Numbered from the stretch's first letter, positions 45,781-58,895 are shown. The stretch is 64,000 bases of DNA from Silurus meridionalis (GCF_014805685.1 NC_060886.1:23221108-23285107), one strand, 5' to 3'. Numbers and translations: made by a program. Notes: a model not told the origin generated them from the sequence alone.

Positions 45781-46305
45781 TCTATAGCATCATGGTGCAA
45801 ATAAAATTCAAACCACCTACAGATCAAATATATATTCAATGTGGGTGCACAATTCTTTTTTGGCCTCTCAGGAGGGCAGCTTTTTGGCTATATATAACAT
45901 CAGGCAAATGGTGTTTACTTTTTTCAAGGACTTCATTTTGAGTGAAAAGGATGTAACAAGGGCAGAGAAATCTTCTAACCGCTTAGAGCAACTGGAAACA
46001 GTGGAAAAAAGCGAAATGTTAAGGTGACATGCATAATTACTGCACCGAATTCACTTTGTGATCCCAAGAGAAGTTAAATTATTCAATCGTATAATTTCTT
46101 TCAGAACACAATAAGGGTCAAGGGGGGGATTACAGACAATTACATGACTGCTCCAAGGTCTATGGGTGCCGCTTGTAATTTAAGGAAAATTAGTAACTTT
46201 CTGAACATGGATAGAATTGTAGGTGGAATATGGGTTTAAAGAGAGTGACTATGGGAAATAGAGTTGTTCCAATGGCCTGGGATTGCAAAAAATGGCATGA
46301 AATGC
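45779..46305. other. Unannotated sequence
   Basis: Nothing was recognised. Confidence 0.4.

Positions 46306-46358
<53 letters not shown>
46306..46358. repeat. (AAT)n microsatellite
   Basis: About 17 AAT units. The minus-strand 204-codon frame crossing it includes a poly-tyrosine run read from this repeat and is not supported as a gene. Confidence 0.98.
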
Positions 46359-46360
<2 letters not shown>

Positions 46361-47930
46361 GGGCTTCTTCATCTTCTTACTCTTCTTTTTCTTCTTCTTA
46401 TTAAAGCTGCATGCAACATTTTCATGAGCCATGCACCCAGACTGTATGAGCAGCACATTCAAAGACAAACTAAAAACTGTTCCGTAAGCAATCCCATGAA
46501 AGCAGAGCCATAACTTTAAGCAAAGGGATTCAAGAGTGATGTGAAGGTTTTTATCATGGAGTGTCTGACTGTAGGACAAAAGATGTAGATGAAGAAATGG
46601 GCAGCAGGGTGTTGATGTGAACCAAATCTGATGGAAATTGGGCAAAATATGGAGAAATGAATCATTCTGAAGATGTCTACCAGTTTTTGTGTCAGTGAAC
46701 AAAGTCATTGTTAAGCCACAAACTCCAAGGTCTTTCTGCCAAATTTCACAACTTTTTAACAGAAGAAGAAGGAGGAGGAGGAGGAGAAAAAGAAAGAATA
46801 ACAATTGGATGTCGATGCACCTTTAGTGCTTGTCTCCTATTAATAAACAAATAGTAGATACATAGTAATAATAGTAAAGAATAAAAAAAGATGTTCTCTT
46901 CAGACAGCTTTGCAGACTTTTACAGATGAAAGGGTTTTATCATAGTAAAGACATTATATTATATACTGTATATTACACTAAAACAAATAGGGCTAAACTG
47001 ATATCCACCTGAAATAGTTTCTACTGTGAGGTAATAATCAAATGTCTTCAACAGACAACACTTTCAAAATAGTAGGGATATATTATATGGCATGCACATC
47101 AGTTATGCCTGAGTTACACCAGGCTACAAAAATATTTTGCTTTTACAAGCTACTGAAGAAAGAATGAATCAGCTTGCAGAAGAGTTCCAGATTTAACTGG
47201 AAGCAGAGTTTTGGAATCATTAGTCTTGGTGTGGTGCATAAATTCGAAATATATACAGTGTACACCCTAAATTCCCTCATATACTAATGGATTCACTATG
47301 CATTTAAATCTAATATTGTCTGGACTGAAATGTTCCTATATTAATATAAAACATTGTTTTAAGTCATCGAATTACATTTGCATCTTAATGGGATAAGGGT
47401 GCCTTGCATGGCCACGGGCTGAATCCAACCAAAGAAAAATGTGAAATCATATGAGGAGGAGGATGTGTCTGGGGAAAATATGATCTCAATGAGTTACATT
47501 TTGACTGGTTGCGCCCTGAAGAACGTACAATATATGAAAAATTACAGATTATAGATTATACAGATTAAAATATATACAGATGAAAATGTATAGTTTTGCA
47601 GCCATTTATCTAAGTTATGTGACACACTTAGAGTGCTAACTTACAAGCATACACTGTTAGAGTGGCCTGTAAAGCCTTAGAGAAACTGAGAAGCTTAGAG
47701 AAACAGGATAATTGATGAAGAAATCTTTTCTTCTGGATAAACACATTGAGCCAATGAATCCTGAAAGGTTGTACAAGACCGGTGTACCAATTAAGACTAG
47801 GATTCACTATTTCTAAAAATCATCCCACTTTCCCAAACTCAATATGGACAAGGATAGTTTGAGCACATGAGCACAGAATATTGTATATTACTATATATAC
47901 ATATATTATTACCTACTGCAACCAACTGTA
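46359..47930. other. Unannotated AT-rich sequence
   Basis: No gene or repeat family was recognised. Confidence 0.4.
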
Positions 47931-47934
47931 CGTT

Positions 47935-48097
47935 ATTCACCCTCACCCCAGTAAATATTGACCTCATACCCTTATTTATTACACCGCTATTTATTTATTG
48001 TAAATAAGCCACTTATGCACTTCTAGTTAGATGCTAACTGCATTACATTGGCTCTGTACATGTACCTTGCACAATAAAGTTGAATCGAATCGAAACT
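47935..48097 (+). mobile_element. Retroposon 3' region with ATCGA-type tail
   Basis: CACTTCTAGTTAGATGCTAA, CTGCATTACATTGGCTCTGT, ACATGTACCTTGCACAATAA and AGTTGAATCGAATCGAA form the 3' end of a widespread fish LINE or SINE as I recall it. The clade was not determined. AATAAA is followed by short GAATC tail units. Confidence 0.5.
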
Positions 48098-48453
48098 AAT
48101 AGTGCTAATGTTCTGTAAGATTTGTAATGAACTGAAATTAAATGTATAAATTCTTCTTTCCTTATTGTGGCTGGCAGTCAGACCACTTTTATAAAATAAT
48201 ATATTTTATGCTCTTTAGCAGATGAGAATAAAATATGATTAAGGCCCTGTAAAAGAAAGATGGTCACCAACAGCCAACCAAGTAGAACAATATGTTCTGG
48301 ATTAATATTGCATCTGTGAGAGCAATAAAGAAATCTTTTTTCCCCCCTGAAAATGCTACTCTGCAGTGTGGGAATCTTCCTCAGTGAGCCCCAGTAACCG
48401 CATCCAGTGGAAGGAAGTCAGTTGTTAAATGTAATTACTTAACATCCACCACC

Positions 48454-48690
48454 ATGGCATCTGTGCATGCTCTGCCTTTCAATCCAAAGCATCAGGGGGA
48501 ATCAGGGATGGTGGAAATAAACAAGTACACTTTAAGTACAGAGCAGGTTGGATCAGAGATGAGAGCAGTGTCTTCGGTCCCAGTGTGGAGTCTGGATGAC
48601 TCATCAATCTACCGAGGGCAAGAAATGCATGAAGCAATGAAGCAAAAAGAAAAACCTTTAGAATGTGCTGAACAGTGTAAATATAATTAA
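48454..48690 (+). other. 78-codon open frame with good initiation context, unassigned
   Basis: The context CCACCACCATGG is a near-ideal vertebrate start. The frame opens MASVHALPFNPKHQGESG and ends ECAEQCKYN with a stop. The composition is ordinary and not repeat-derived. There is no recognised domain and no supported splice site. It could be a small protein, an exon of an unseen gene or chance. Confidence 0.2.
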
Positions 48691-49559
48691 TCCTTTAACC
48701 ATAATTTTTCCATTGGATGTTACACAAATACCACCATGAAGTAGTAGAAGAATGTCATTGTAAGAATTTTATATAACCACATTACTCATCTTTGTTGTTG
48801 TTACATTCTTGAAGTCACGCTTATCATTTAAGGATTACATTGTCAGCAAGTGCTGTGTTCAGGAGATACTGGGGGGCACGATTTTGAAACACTTATGTTC
48901 AGTGTACTAATTAACATGCCTTAGCAAGCTCACATTTCACATCACCATTATCTGGCAGTGAAGAAGTAAAATGAGCTGCTAAGTCAGTTGTCACGCTATT
49001 GTAATTGTATAATGTAATAAGACCCTATTATGACAGCAAAAATCAGTGACTTTTACCTCAATGTTTTAATAACAACATGACATAAAAATTAGCAAAAGTA
49101 CTATTAATGGCAGTTTATATCTGTTCACAACAGAATAAGTGTTTATGTATCCCTTTATTAATCAAGACATTGAAATAGTGACGGCTCAGCGAACAGATTA
49201 AATGGGCTAGACAAAGAAACCCCAATAAAAGGTACTTTTGTCTGACTACTGAAACCAGACCACATGACCTTATATATGTAACTTGGTTGGGCTCATCACA
49301 AACTGGCAATGCTGAAGTATTGTGTGGTCTCAGCACCACTGATGGTGTTATATAAACGGTTAGGGACTCAGTTAGTGATTTAGTCATATGTACCTGTTAA
49401 ACTCTGGAGAGTATTGCTTGGGAGTGTCTGGAAAAGGCTTTAAAAGTAATGAATGTAACTTTCAATTCCTTGTGCCAAGTGAGGGTGGGGATATTGAGCA
49501 TGAATGGACCATGTTCAAGTCATGAATCATAGCAGCAGCTGCAGGAAGCTTTAGCTGGA
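48691..49559. other. Unannotated AT-rich sequence
   Basis: Nothing was recognised. Confidence 0.4.
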
Positions 49560-49639
49560 AGGCTGTTTGTGGCTGTCATGGCTGTCATGAGAGGGGGAGA
49601 CAAAACCTTGTACAAACTATAATAAACAAGTCTGAGGAT

Positions 49640-50856
49640 ATTCCTGAGCAGTGGATGAACTGCTTTATCTGTGTGCATGCCTTCCTTTCGAATGGCAATA
49701 ACAAAAAATTCTGATGCTTTAGAGTCAAACTTTCTGCCTGTTATAGTGGTTGCCATAGCAGTAAGAAACCTCCTTGGCAGTAAAACTGCAGTGGTAGATA
49801 ATATTCAGCCAAAGATGTTGAAGCTACTGGACAAGCACGAGTTTGTGTGGTTAAAACGCCTTTCCAATGTTGCATGGAAATACGGTGCAGTGCCTTTGGA
49901 CTGGAAAACTGAGATGGTGGTCCCTTTGGGACCAAAGGGTGTGCTCCAATTATAGTGGAATCATTTTCTCCTCAGCTTCCTAAGAAAAGTCTATGCCTGG
50001 GTTAGAAGAGCAGTCCAAGAGAGGCTAAGAGGGCTTTAGCTGGGTTGAGTGGAACAATTGACTATTTTTATTTTATATCTCCTCATCTCTGTGAGGGACT
50101 GTAGAAACATCCTAAACAGGTCTTCATGCATTTTGAATGTCCCTTGCAATTTGTCGAGGGAGGTATAGAAGTATGGCGTATGTACACTTCATGTGATCTA
50201 CACATGAATGCAGTGAGAGTTATGAGAGTTAAAATCACTGTCTTACAGATGGTGTTGCAGATGTGAACCTCTGACATGAACTTGAATGTTTCATTGCTGA
50301 ATGTGCAGCAGTTGGGATGAGAATCAGCCACCTGGGTGGAACCTACATTCTAATTTTTTTCAGAAAACACTTGCCTCATGATTTTACTCATGAGTGATAA
50401 TCATGGGTCAGAGGCTGCAGTGTTTCAGTCAGTGCACTTGTCTCTGTTTGTAGTGTTAGTCAGCCTACTTTTCTATCCTGACCCATGTTTTTGAGATGCG
50501 GATAATTCTGAAAAGGAGGTCACAGGTATGGGTGACAGAAATAACCTTCTTGCATAGGGCTGCTTAGCTTGTTTGTCATGGTAGGGCAAGGAGCTTAGAA
50601 ATAGGAATGTCTCTGAGCCTTCATTTAGGTGAAGTTCTTTTGTACCTCACAAGGATGTCCCCTGATATTTACTGAGGCTTTATAAGGCACAATTTTCAAT
50701 TTTCAGGACAAAGACCCAGGGGCATTTCCAAGAATTTGTTTGGGAATGTTTAAATATCTCACAGGAGGAACTGGAGTTTGTAGACATTTGGACTGACCTA
50801 CTCAACATGTTGCAAGTGCAAGCATCTTCAGAAATGAATGAATGAATAAATGATTG
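49640..50856 (+). mobile_element. Strongly decayed LINE (reverse transcriptase region to 3' end)
   Basis: Readable phrases occur in ORF2 order with stops between: VVDNIQPKMLKLLD, WLKRLSNVAWKYGAVPLDWK, TEMVVPLGPKG, a remnant of GVQLWDENQ (a decayed GMRIS-type segment) near 50,295-50,325, VWVTEITFLHRAA (50,538-50,576) and EELEFVDIWTDLLNMLQ (50,765-50,820), then GAATG-type units at 50,834-50,850. These follow the layout of a fish non-LTR element whose ORF2 carries PLDWQTGVVVP and EELEEVAGEREVW phrases. The clade was not assigned. The YADD core is not readable. It is ancient. Confidence 0.65.
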
Positions 50857-52470
50857 AACTATGATGCCTATGTACAGCTTGTAATGAATTATTTGTGTAA
50901 ACCTATAAGTAGAACAGATTTTAAACATTTTTATATTTCATATTTTACCAGCCTTTCAGCTTATCGGCTTATTTTAGAGATCTTCAGATGAAGATAAGAT
51001 AGCAGGTTATTTAATATGCATGCAGAATTAAAGACAGTTTACCTTTTCTGACAGCACATATTCATCACTCAATCTTGTCAGAACCTCAGGACAGCAAAAA
51101 AAGGTTTCACTTCAAACTGACTTGAAGCGACACAAATGTGATTCTTTTGGATTGTGACAATCATGGAGGAGGGCTGACATTTCCTCTGACAGCTAAATTA
51201 CAGCATGGCAAGTCAGGCTGATTGTGCCTCATATGACATAAAAGACAGTGACTGGGGAGCTGGTTGTGGTGGACGACTTAGCGAAATGAGTGGTTGTGTG
51301 AGAACAGAACCACAGTTGAAATATATAAAGGTGCAGTGCCATTGGAAAAACTGGAATCCAAACAAACTGCAGTCACACGCTGTGTGAAAAGAAACAGTAT
51401 ATTAGTTGACAAAATAAAATCGTATACAAATTTTCTATCATATCCTTTTTAAGGGACAATAATAGCGAGTAGGTTCCTCAGGCAAGATTTGGTAGCGGAG
51501 GCAGGTTTGCTTGAAAAAAAAATACAACCACATTTTTTACAGTGTATCTGGTTCTGATGTTTGAAGTCAGGAGAGTAGCATCTAAATACAAAATGTCCTG
51601 ATCCTAAATTTATCCTCTTTGAGAACTAATAAACATTAAAGAGGCAGTTCTTTCTACTTCCAAGGTCCAATAAGTAGACGTTATTCCAAACATAGGGTCT
51701 TTCTGCCCCGATTCCCATAAACACCACTCCCAGGGACAGTTTGCAATTTCTCTCAGTAATAGCTTCTTCCCAGAGCCAATTTGCTGGCAGATACAAGATA
51801 ATAAGGCGGTGTTGCTTTGCAATTGCCTATTCTATATATCCCTTCATTTTGAAGTAAAATGCAGTCTTTACGGATGATACCGCTCTACAGAACAACTGCT
51901 CGAACAGCGCAAACTGAAAAAAAAAGATATGATTCCTGTCAATAGAATATATATGAGAAAAATTTGCAATAACAGCAAATGTGAAGACTATTTTACTTTA
52001 GCAATTTCGATCATTTGAATAGGGGATAATCATTGAGTGATCTCAGACGTTAGGCATATACGGAAAAGATACACTTTCTTCCTGCAGCACTATGCAAATG
52101 GAAGAATAAAGGGAGGAATTTACCGTGCACCACAGTGAGTCACCATTGTCAAAGCCAAAAAAATAAAAGCTTTCCAAACCTTGTTTCCTTTAAATGTCAT
52201 AGTAAAATGAAACATTCTAAAGCGATTATGTGCTACATAAGCTTAATTACAATTACAGTACATTTCTAAGAATCTGTTTTATCTGCAGTAGAAATCAAAG
52301 GACATTTGTCAAATATTGAATAGTTGATCAAAAAAACTAAATCGCAATAAAGTATATTACAGTCATGCATTCCAGAAAAGCCAAAAACTTTTATTTGCCA
52401 TTGGAACAGCTGACAATTTGAAAAACGAAAAAAAAAAAACCCCCTGACTGACATACATTGACTGTCCGGG
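50857..52470. other. Unannotated sequence
   Basis: A 60-codon plus-strand frame (51,205-51,387) and a 70-codon minus-strand frame (51,610-51,822) have no support beyond being open. Confidence 0.35.
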
Positions 52471-52479
52471 AACGTTCCT

Positions 52480-52690
52480 CATTTATGCAGTTATCCAAAC
52501 AATCAGTCATCTGGCAGGAGTACAATGCATAAAATCATGCAGATACAGGTCACTTTGTCAAATGATCAGTTTCACTTTATCCATGGTATTATTGTTGGTA
52601 TCAATCTCGAATTATCTGCATGATAACAATGTGCATTGTCAGTGCTGCAACATGATTGGCTGTTTAATTACATGAATGTGCTGTTTCTAT
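52480..52690. other. Possible conserved non-coding element with paired SOX-type sites
   Basis: A repeat-free AT-rich block. ACAATG and its inverse CATTGT face each other with a 2-bp gap at 52,626-52,639, the form of a paired SOX site. TAATTA-type and ATGCAT cores are nearby. No open frame. Called from appearance. Confidence 0.22.
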
Positions 52691-53796
52691 TAAATTGGAC
52701 ACCGAGTGACACATCTACTGAAGAAAATACACAAAAGCAAATGTACACAATATACACAGGGCAGGAATAAAAAAACTTTCAGCATACAAGAATAAACTAA
52801 ATATACAGCACATTAATATGCGTGAATAGTGTACATACTGTGCAATGTGCAAAGTAGTGTGGCTCTGCAAATAATCTCACTATCACTGATTGTTTGAGAC
52901 TCTAATGGTTTGGAGAAGGTTTTGTTGAGCCAGGATTTGAATGGAAGAAACTAAAAGAGGAAGTGTTCTTGATCACTTCTCCATGATGACCTTTTCGGCA
53001 CTTTACGGGCATCGTTTCAGGTAAATTTCCTATAGAGTGGGCTGTTTCCTTCCAATCTCACCACTCTGCTCATCTTACCACTCTGTAGGTCCTAGCGATC
53101 ACTGGCGCAACCTTCAGAAGAATATTGTACCATCAGGAAAAATTACTTTTCAAGCTTTTAGGATGCTTCAGCGTTTTATTTTTACGTCAGTTACGAGAAC
53201 CTGTTGCAGGTAGAGAAACATGTACTGTTAACTGAACATGATTCTTGTGTACTATTCCCAAAATCTGTGCTGTAATCCTTGGCTGATCCCCTACACCTAT
53301 TTCCTGTTCATTTATATACTTACACAAACAGTCCATGTTCATGCATGCTTATGCAAAATAACAGAAACAGAAGATCGCTTTCTTGCATAGAGGTTTCTTG
53401 ATTTATATAGACAGACTGTGTTGAAATAGAGCACAGGATAGTCAGAGCCATGTACTGCGAGCACCAATTATTTAGTGTTTTGTAACGGTGTCTGAATTCT
53501 GAGTAGATCGTATTCCTTGGATCGTTTTCTATATTATTACCCACAGTGCACCTTAAATCCAATTTACACCTGATGCTTACTACGTCCATGGGAAAAGACT
53601 GAAGCTATTACTTTTTGGCTTAAATTTACTTTAGCGCTTTTTTAAATTTCATACAGACCTAAATATTGGCGTGGCCAATGTAAGTGTACACGCTACCATA
53701 TTTAAAGTAAAGCATACTGTTAACATCCAGTAAAACATAACAGGCTGTAGTCGATCATGTATTTAATACAGAAACAGTTTTGTAATTTCATGAATT
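52691..53796. other. Unannotated sequence
   Basis: Nothing was recognised. Confidence 0.4.
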
Positions 53797-53934
53797 CAGT
53801 TCATTCATCCATCTTCACTAGTCACTTTATCCTGGTCTGGGTTGTGGTGGATTCAGAGCCTATGCCAGGAACACTGGGCAGACGGCGGAATACATCCTGG
53901 ATGGTATGCCAGTCCGTCGCAAAGCACCACACTG

Positions 53935-53994
<60 letters not shown>

Positions 53995-54135
53995 TCACAC
54001 GTAGAGGCCATTTAAGATAGCCAAGTATCCTCCCATAAACATGAAGGACAGAGGATACTAAATATCAGAGAAGAAACCAAATTGGACATGGGGAAACTGT
54101 ACAAAACTCCAGCCAGACATACAGTAACCTGAGAT
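53797..54135 (-). mobile_element. tRNA-derived SINE interrupted by a microsatellite
   Basis: Minus orientation: CACTTTATCCTGGTCTGGGT, GGATTCAGAGCCTATGCCAG, GAACACTGGGCAGACGGCGG, TGGATGGTATGCCAGTCCGT, an (AC)n run (53,936-53,992), then CATTCACACGTAGAGGCCAT and ACATGGGGAAACTGTACAAA. It is the longest copy of the family at 27,898 and 35,965, and it extends to the 3' end of the element. The AC run lies where family members have a short CACACA stretch, so it is an expansion of native sequence. Confidence 0.8.
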
Positions 54136-54276
54136 GATGATGATGAAGACCATAGAGAAATGCCTCCTACTATAAAAGTGACAGTTTGCTAGTGGATTAG
54201 TTTATATCAGTTTTAGTGAATCAGTAACAGAAGTTACTATTTAACTGCATAGGCATGGATAGACTTAACATATACA

Positions 54277-54278
<2 letters not shown>

Positions 54279-54313
<35 letters not shown>

Positions 54314-54346
54314 TATATATAGATATAGATATAGATATAGATATAT
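54279..54346. repeat. (AT)n/(GATATA)n microsatellite
   Basis: AT run grading into GATATA units. Confidence 0.97.
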
Positions 54347-54829
54347 GCTTATCTGAGAAACATTGCTATAATATTTGTGAAAAGGAGGTGGAGGTGTAAT
54401 GAAAGAGTACAGGACAATCCATACCACATACTACTGAGTATTGTAGCACAGAATTTTTACAACACAACTCCTTTACTTAACAATGCTTTTATGCTTTAAC
54501 TGATGCCATCTGCAAACTTTTTAAGACTGGTTTGGATCAAAAATCTGCACAAGAATGACACTCTAAAGAAACTTTTATCTTCCTAAGTGCTTTGAAGTAA
54601 AGTGCATAATCAAGATAAACTCAGCAGGTTGTGCTGACAGACAGAAAACCTGGATGTCAATTCAGCAGAAGATAACGGGGCTGTGTGTCTGTGGATGTTC
54701 ACATGGCAGTCGTCAGAGAATCACAATTGGACAAATCATATGTTAGCCGGCTAGAAGCTGAGTGACAGCTAGAAGGAAAATACAGAAATAAGCCTGCTGA
54801 GAAAGGTTCATGGCTGTGAAGCCAAATGC
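54347..54829. other. Unannotated sequence
   Basis: Nothing was recognised. Confidence 0.4.
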
Positions 54830-55130
54830 CCCTTTAATTTAAATTGTTCACATCTTCATTAAATGTAAACTGTCAGCAAGTCACTTTGTCATTAATTATA
54901 TTCCTCTTTCCCTGTAGGTGGTAGGTTAGCAAATGCAACGAAACAAACAAGCTGTTCAAAAAAGGATCATTTCAAACCAAGTAGAGCATACAGTCAAAGC
55001 AAATTAATAAGATGCCGCACAGTTCTGTCTCCTCTAGCTGCGTAAATGGGTGCACAGCAGTGAGCTTTTCTCCCACTTAATGTGCACTTTCCCCCTTTAA
55101 TTGCTTCAGTCATTTGAATGCAACAAGGCA
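54830..55130. other. Possible conserved non-coding element
   Basis: Repeat-free, AT-rich and complex, with CCCCTTTAATTTAAATTGTT, CACTTTGTCATTAATTATAT and CTTAATGTGCACTTTCCCCC. Homeodomain-type cores cluster here. No coding frame. Called from appearance. Confidence 0.22.
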
Positions 55131-55864
55131 AACATGTTCATGTTGTAACATAAGCCTAGGGTGTGTATAAATAGTTTCTTTTTTTCCACTGCCTGCTTGC
55201 ATTTGTTTCCAGTGAGAAATTAAAGCAGGAAAATTGAACAAGAGCTTCAGTGGAATAATCGGATACTCGACCATTTCCCCACCCTGGTAAAAAAAATCAA
55301 TTTGCTGTAAATCAAATAATCTCAATTACAGACAAACCCTAATGTTTACCCTACTGCAGTTTCAGCAAAATATAATGATAAATGGAAGAATAGTGCCAGG
55401 AAACAAACCACTTTTACGCCGGGGATATGACAGGGAAATACCAGTTACAATTTATCATTTCGTAAAATGTTTGATGCACCAAATATATACGCGCATGTTT
55501 TATTAGCGGATCACAGCCCCATGGTGAGCCACTAATTCCTGCTGATAGTCTTTTTCTCTAGTATTTTTTTATTTTGATATATATAAACGGTGTGTGTTGT
55601 GTACATACAACTCAAATAAAAACTTACTGTTTTACATATTTTTTAAACTTGATTTTTGCTTTGCAGACACTTACTAAATACAATGGCCTTTTTCTACTTT
55701 CATAATCACATTTGATAAATGTCAGTGTACAGTTTTAGAAAGCATGCTGCTGCCATCAAAACAGACGAGAATACTAATTATATTACATTTAAAGCCCTGT
55801 ATAACATAAGGTGGCATTTCATAACATTTCATAACATTTCAAATTACATTCTTTTTCTTAGAAA

Positions 55865-55867
<3 letters not shown>
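55131..55867. other. Unannotated AT-rich sequence
   Basis: Nothing was recognised apart from a triple CATTTCATAA direct repeat near 55,815-55,842. Confidence 0.4.

Positions 55868-55935
<68 letters not shown>
55868..55935. repeat. (GATA)n tetranucleotide array
   Basis: About 17 perfect GATA units, like that at 24,505. Confidence 0.98.
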
Positions 55936-55936
<1 letters not shown>

Positions 55937-58510
55937 ATCTGTATATCATACTGAAAAAGGATAAACAATCTATAATTAATTGTATACTTGTGTTTGCTGA
56001 ATTATTTATGTACTACATGCATAGTTTATTAATGCTGCTTTAAGACGTTTGGGTTTCAGTGTATGTGAGGAAACAGTTGCGTGGCCCAGCTGTAAGTCGC
56101 TTTGCATAAATGTACAATTGCTTATATCTCCTTTTATGGCCTAATAGTAATGACACAGAAGAAGATGAAAAAGGAGGAAGCCCTTAATGTTACATGCGTA
56201 CATAAAATGTGTTGGGGTTTTATTTACAATAGCCCTTATTACAATTTCCTATTAGTATAAATAACGTCGAAAATAATGTAAACATCAATTTAATTTCTTT
56301 GAACAATGTTATCAGAACAATTGTCTTACATGTTTGAGAAAATAAGCTGGGAAAACCTTTAGCCAGAGTGCTTGCTTATGTTACACAGACCTTCTTATAA
56401 TCATTGTATAGAGACCTCTTAACTCCACACCGGTGTCTGAGTATTTGGAAAACACAGTGTCCTGTAAACAGCCAGATACTTTTAGTATAAGCAACATTTT
56501 TTTTTTTTACCTTTCTTTCCGTTATTCCTCCCAGGGGGAAACTCACATATTACAGCAGCACAGAGAGCACAAAAGCAATTTACATTGAAAAAAGTGCTAC
56601 CACCAGCAGCCATCTTACTTAAAATCACAGGTCCTAGTTGTGTGCTTTGTGTACATAGGTGAAAATGGGAGGTGAGTACAGGCAAGTAAAAGAATTGTTC
56701 CTATGTTGTGTTTACATCATATACCTATGCACTAGAGGTCTTATTAGGTCTAATCTTTCCTGATGCACTTTTAACTCTCAGAATGTCAGTATGTACTGCA
56801 CTATATTCATCTGAAGTTCATTGAAGTAGTGTCTAATAGTGGTGTACCAGGAACACAGCCTGTGTCAATTTTACATTGGTGACGCAATCAGCAATTTGTA
56901 TGGTTCCACCGAGTCTCTGAGAGCGGCTGTAGTGATTTCTGCACATTATCTCTGCAATTGCCGCATTCGAGATAAATGTGGTTATGTAACATCTGAAGCT
57001 CACGAGAGAACGACCGCACCTAAACCTCCTCCCCTCCAGCAAATATCCAGCCATATATAAACATGCTCAATGTTTCTTGTTCCCAATAAATTCACTTTGA
57101 TTAAAGAATCACAAAATCAAAGCTAGTACAATAGTTGATTTATGTACACAGACACAAACCGCATCAGCCCAAATGCTACTGTGAATAGATTCTTGTGTAT
57201 CAGTAAGTAATGGATTGTTCCCCTGGAGAGTCCGATCAATACATTGTGCACTACTATTTGTGACTGGGATACAACGAGTTATAGCTGTTTTCTCTCTGAG
57301 AACACAGGATCAGTCAGGATTTATCGAGAAGCAATGAGTTTTATCAGTAAAGTACATTTATGTACAGGGTTTTTAAAGAATAAAAGAAATGATTCTTGCA
57401 TGTGATTATAAATACGTGTTCATGACGATTTTAGGGTGATTTTAGTAATAAAGGTCCTAATAAAATAAAAATAAAAAATAGCAGATAGGACTTCATAAGA
57501 AAAGGTCACAAAAGGTGTCTTGCTAATTCTGATTAAACATGTTTTATTTAGATACAAACAAATGTGTATGTAATTTAGAATGCACTCACTAAATGTGTCA
57601 TCCTGAACGAAACCAAATGTACATCATTGCTGTTGTTTTATGCATGTGGAGCCTAATAAATAGTTTTGTGCTGCACCCAAGCAATTTTCTAAACACCCAC
57701 ACCTCGGGGTAGCCAGGATTTGATGCCAGTGCCAACCGGTAGAGAATCAAAACTAAAACAAGATGGTGAAAATTAAGTTCTCTAATCCTCTAGCAGGAAT
57801 AAGTTTTCAGATCCTGTGAGAAATATAACAAAATGGAAATGTTGTATAAACTGGTCAGAGGTTTGCCTGGTTGAAGTCTTCTGCTTCAGGATGTGAGTTC
57901 TGCTTTCAGCTGAGTAGAGTAACTTGGGTGCTAGCTTAGCATTAACAATGGAATGTATGCTGTAGGTGCAAAAACCACAGAGAACTTAATATTGCAATTC
58001 GAGTGTCTACATTCGTCCACCATAGAAAGAGCCTGCCTCCTGTTTTCTTGCCGAAAGCAGATATATTGTTGGTTCAGAAAATGTGGTCTACTAGCTCCTG
58101 GGGAGAAATAGGAATGGTCTTATACTTCTAAATTATGAACAATTTTCCGAATGTAGAATGAATCAAGCTTAAGGATATAGTCTCAGGATTATCAAGGATA
58201 TATATCCCCAGTCTCCAAGCCCCACTGAGTCCTCGCTGGGGACGCCGCTCCAGAGTCCATGCGTGACAGTATACCATAAAAAAGCCTTGTCTTAGAGCCG
58301 TCTGTCACTGATCTTTAGTACATTTAACCTGTCTATGTATTAATTACCTATAAAGATGTACATGTAGTATAGCATTACTGTAAAAAAAAAAAATTCCAAA
58401 AAAAAAAAAACCAATCCGTTTATATAGCTTAAATCATTTCCATATTTTCCCAAGTTAAAAGATATATATTTTAAAAGTACAAAGACCAAAAGTAAAGGGA
58501 AATATGGTAC
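55936..58510. other. Unannotated AT-rich sequence
   Basis: No gene is supported. Two overlapping open frames on opposite strands at 56,833-57,060 lack motifs. Confidence 0.38.
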
Positions 58511-58511
58511 T

Positions 58512-58895
58512 ATTTGTGGGAGATACTCAAGCGAAAGATAAAAAAGCACCATGTATTTAACATCCAGCAGCTCCGTGATGTCATTATAGAGGAGTGGAAG
58601 AGGATCCCAGCAACAATCTGTACAGCTCTGATGAATTCCATGCCAAGGAGGATTAAGGCAGCGCTACATAACAATGGTGCTCACACAAAATATTGACACT
58701 TTGAACACAGTTTTGACATGTTCACTTAGGGTGTACTCAATTTCGTTGGCAGTTTTATTGACACTAATTGCCGTAAGTTTTTTTTTAGAGGACAGTAAAT
58801 CTGTACTGCTGTACAAGCTGCACAATGTCTACTCTAAAATATTTATTTCATTTCTATAGTATCGTCCCTTGAGAAAATATAGTAAAATTGTTTCT
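58512..58895 (+). mobile_element. Tc1-type transposon, 3' end with transposase C-terminus
   Basis: The frame LRDVIIEEWKRIPATICTAL, MNSMPRRIKAALHNNGAHTK Y then stop is the conserved end of a Tc1 transposase (the MPRRI..A...G..TKY phrase). It is followed by CACTTTGAACACAGTTTTGA and CACTTAGGGTGTACTCAATT, the usual Tc1 3' region. The catalytic DDE part is missing and the 3' terminal repeat is degenerate near 58,890. This is a dead 5'-deleted copy, from a different subfamily from the eight short elements. Confidence 0.85.

Noticed and set aside
46190..46804. A 204-codon minus-strand frame with poly-tyrosine and poly-leucine
   Set aside because: The tyrosine run comes from (AAT)n and the leucine run from GAGGAG-type sequence. 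The rest has no recognisable motif or splice context.
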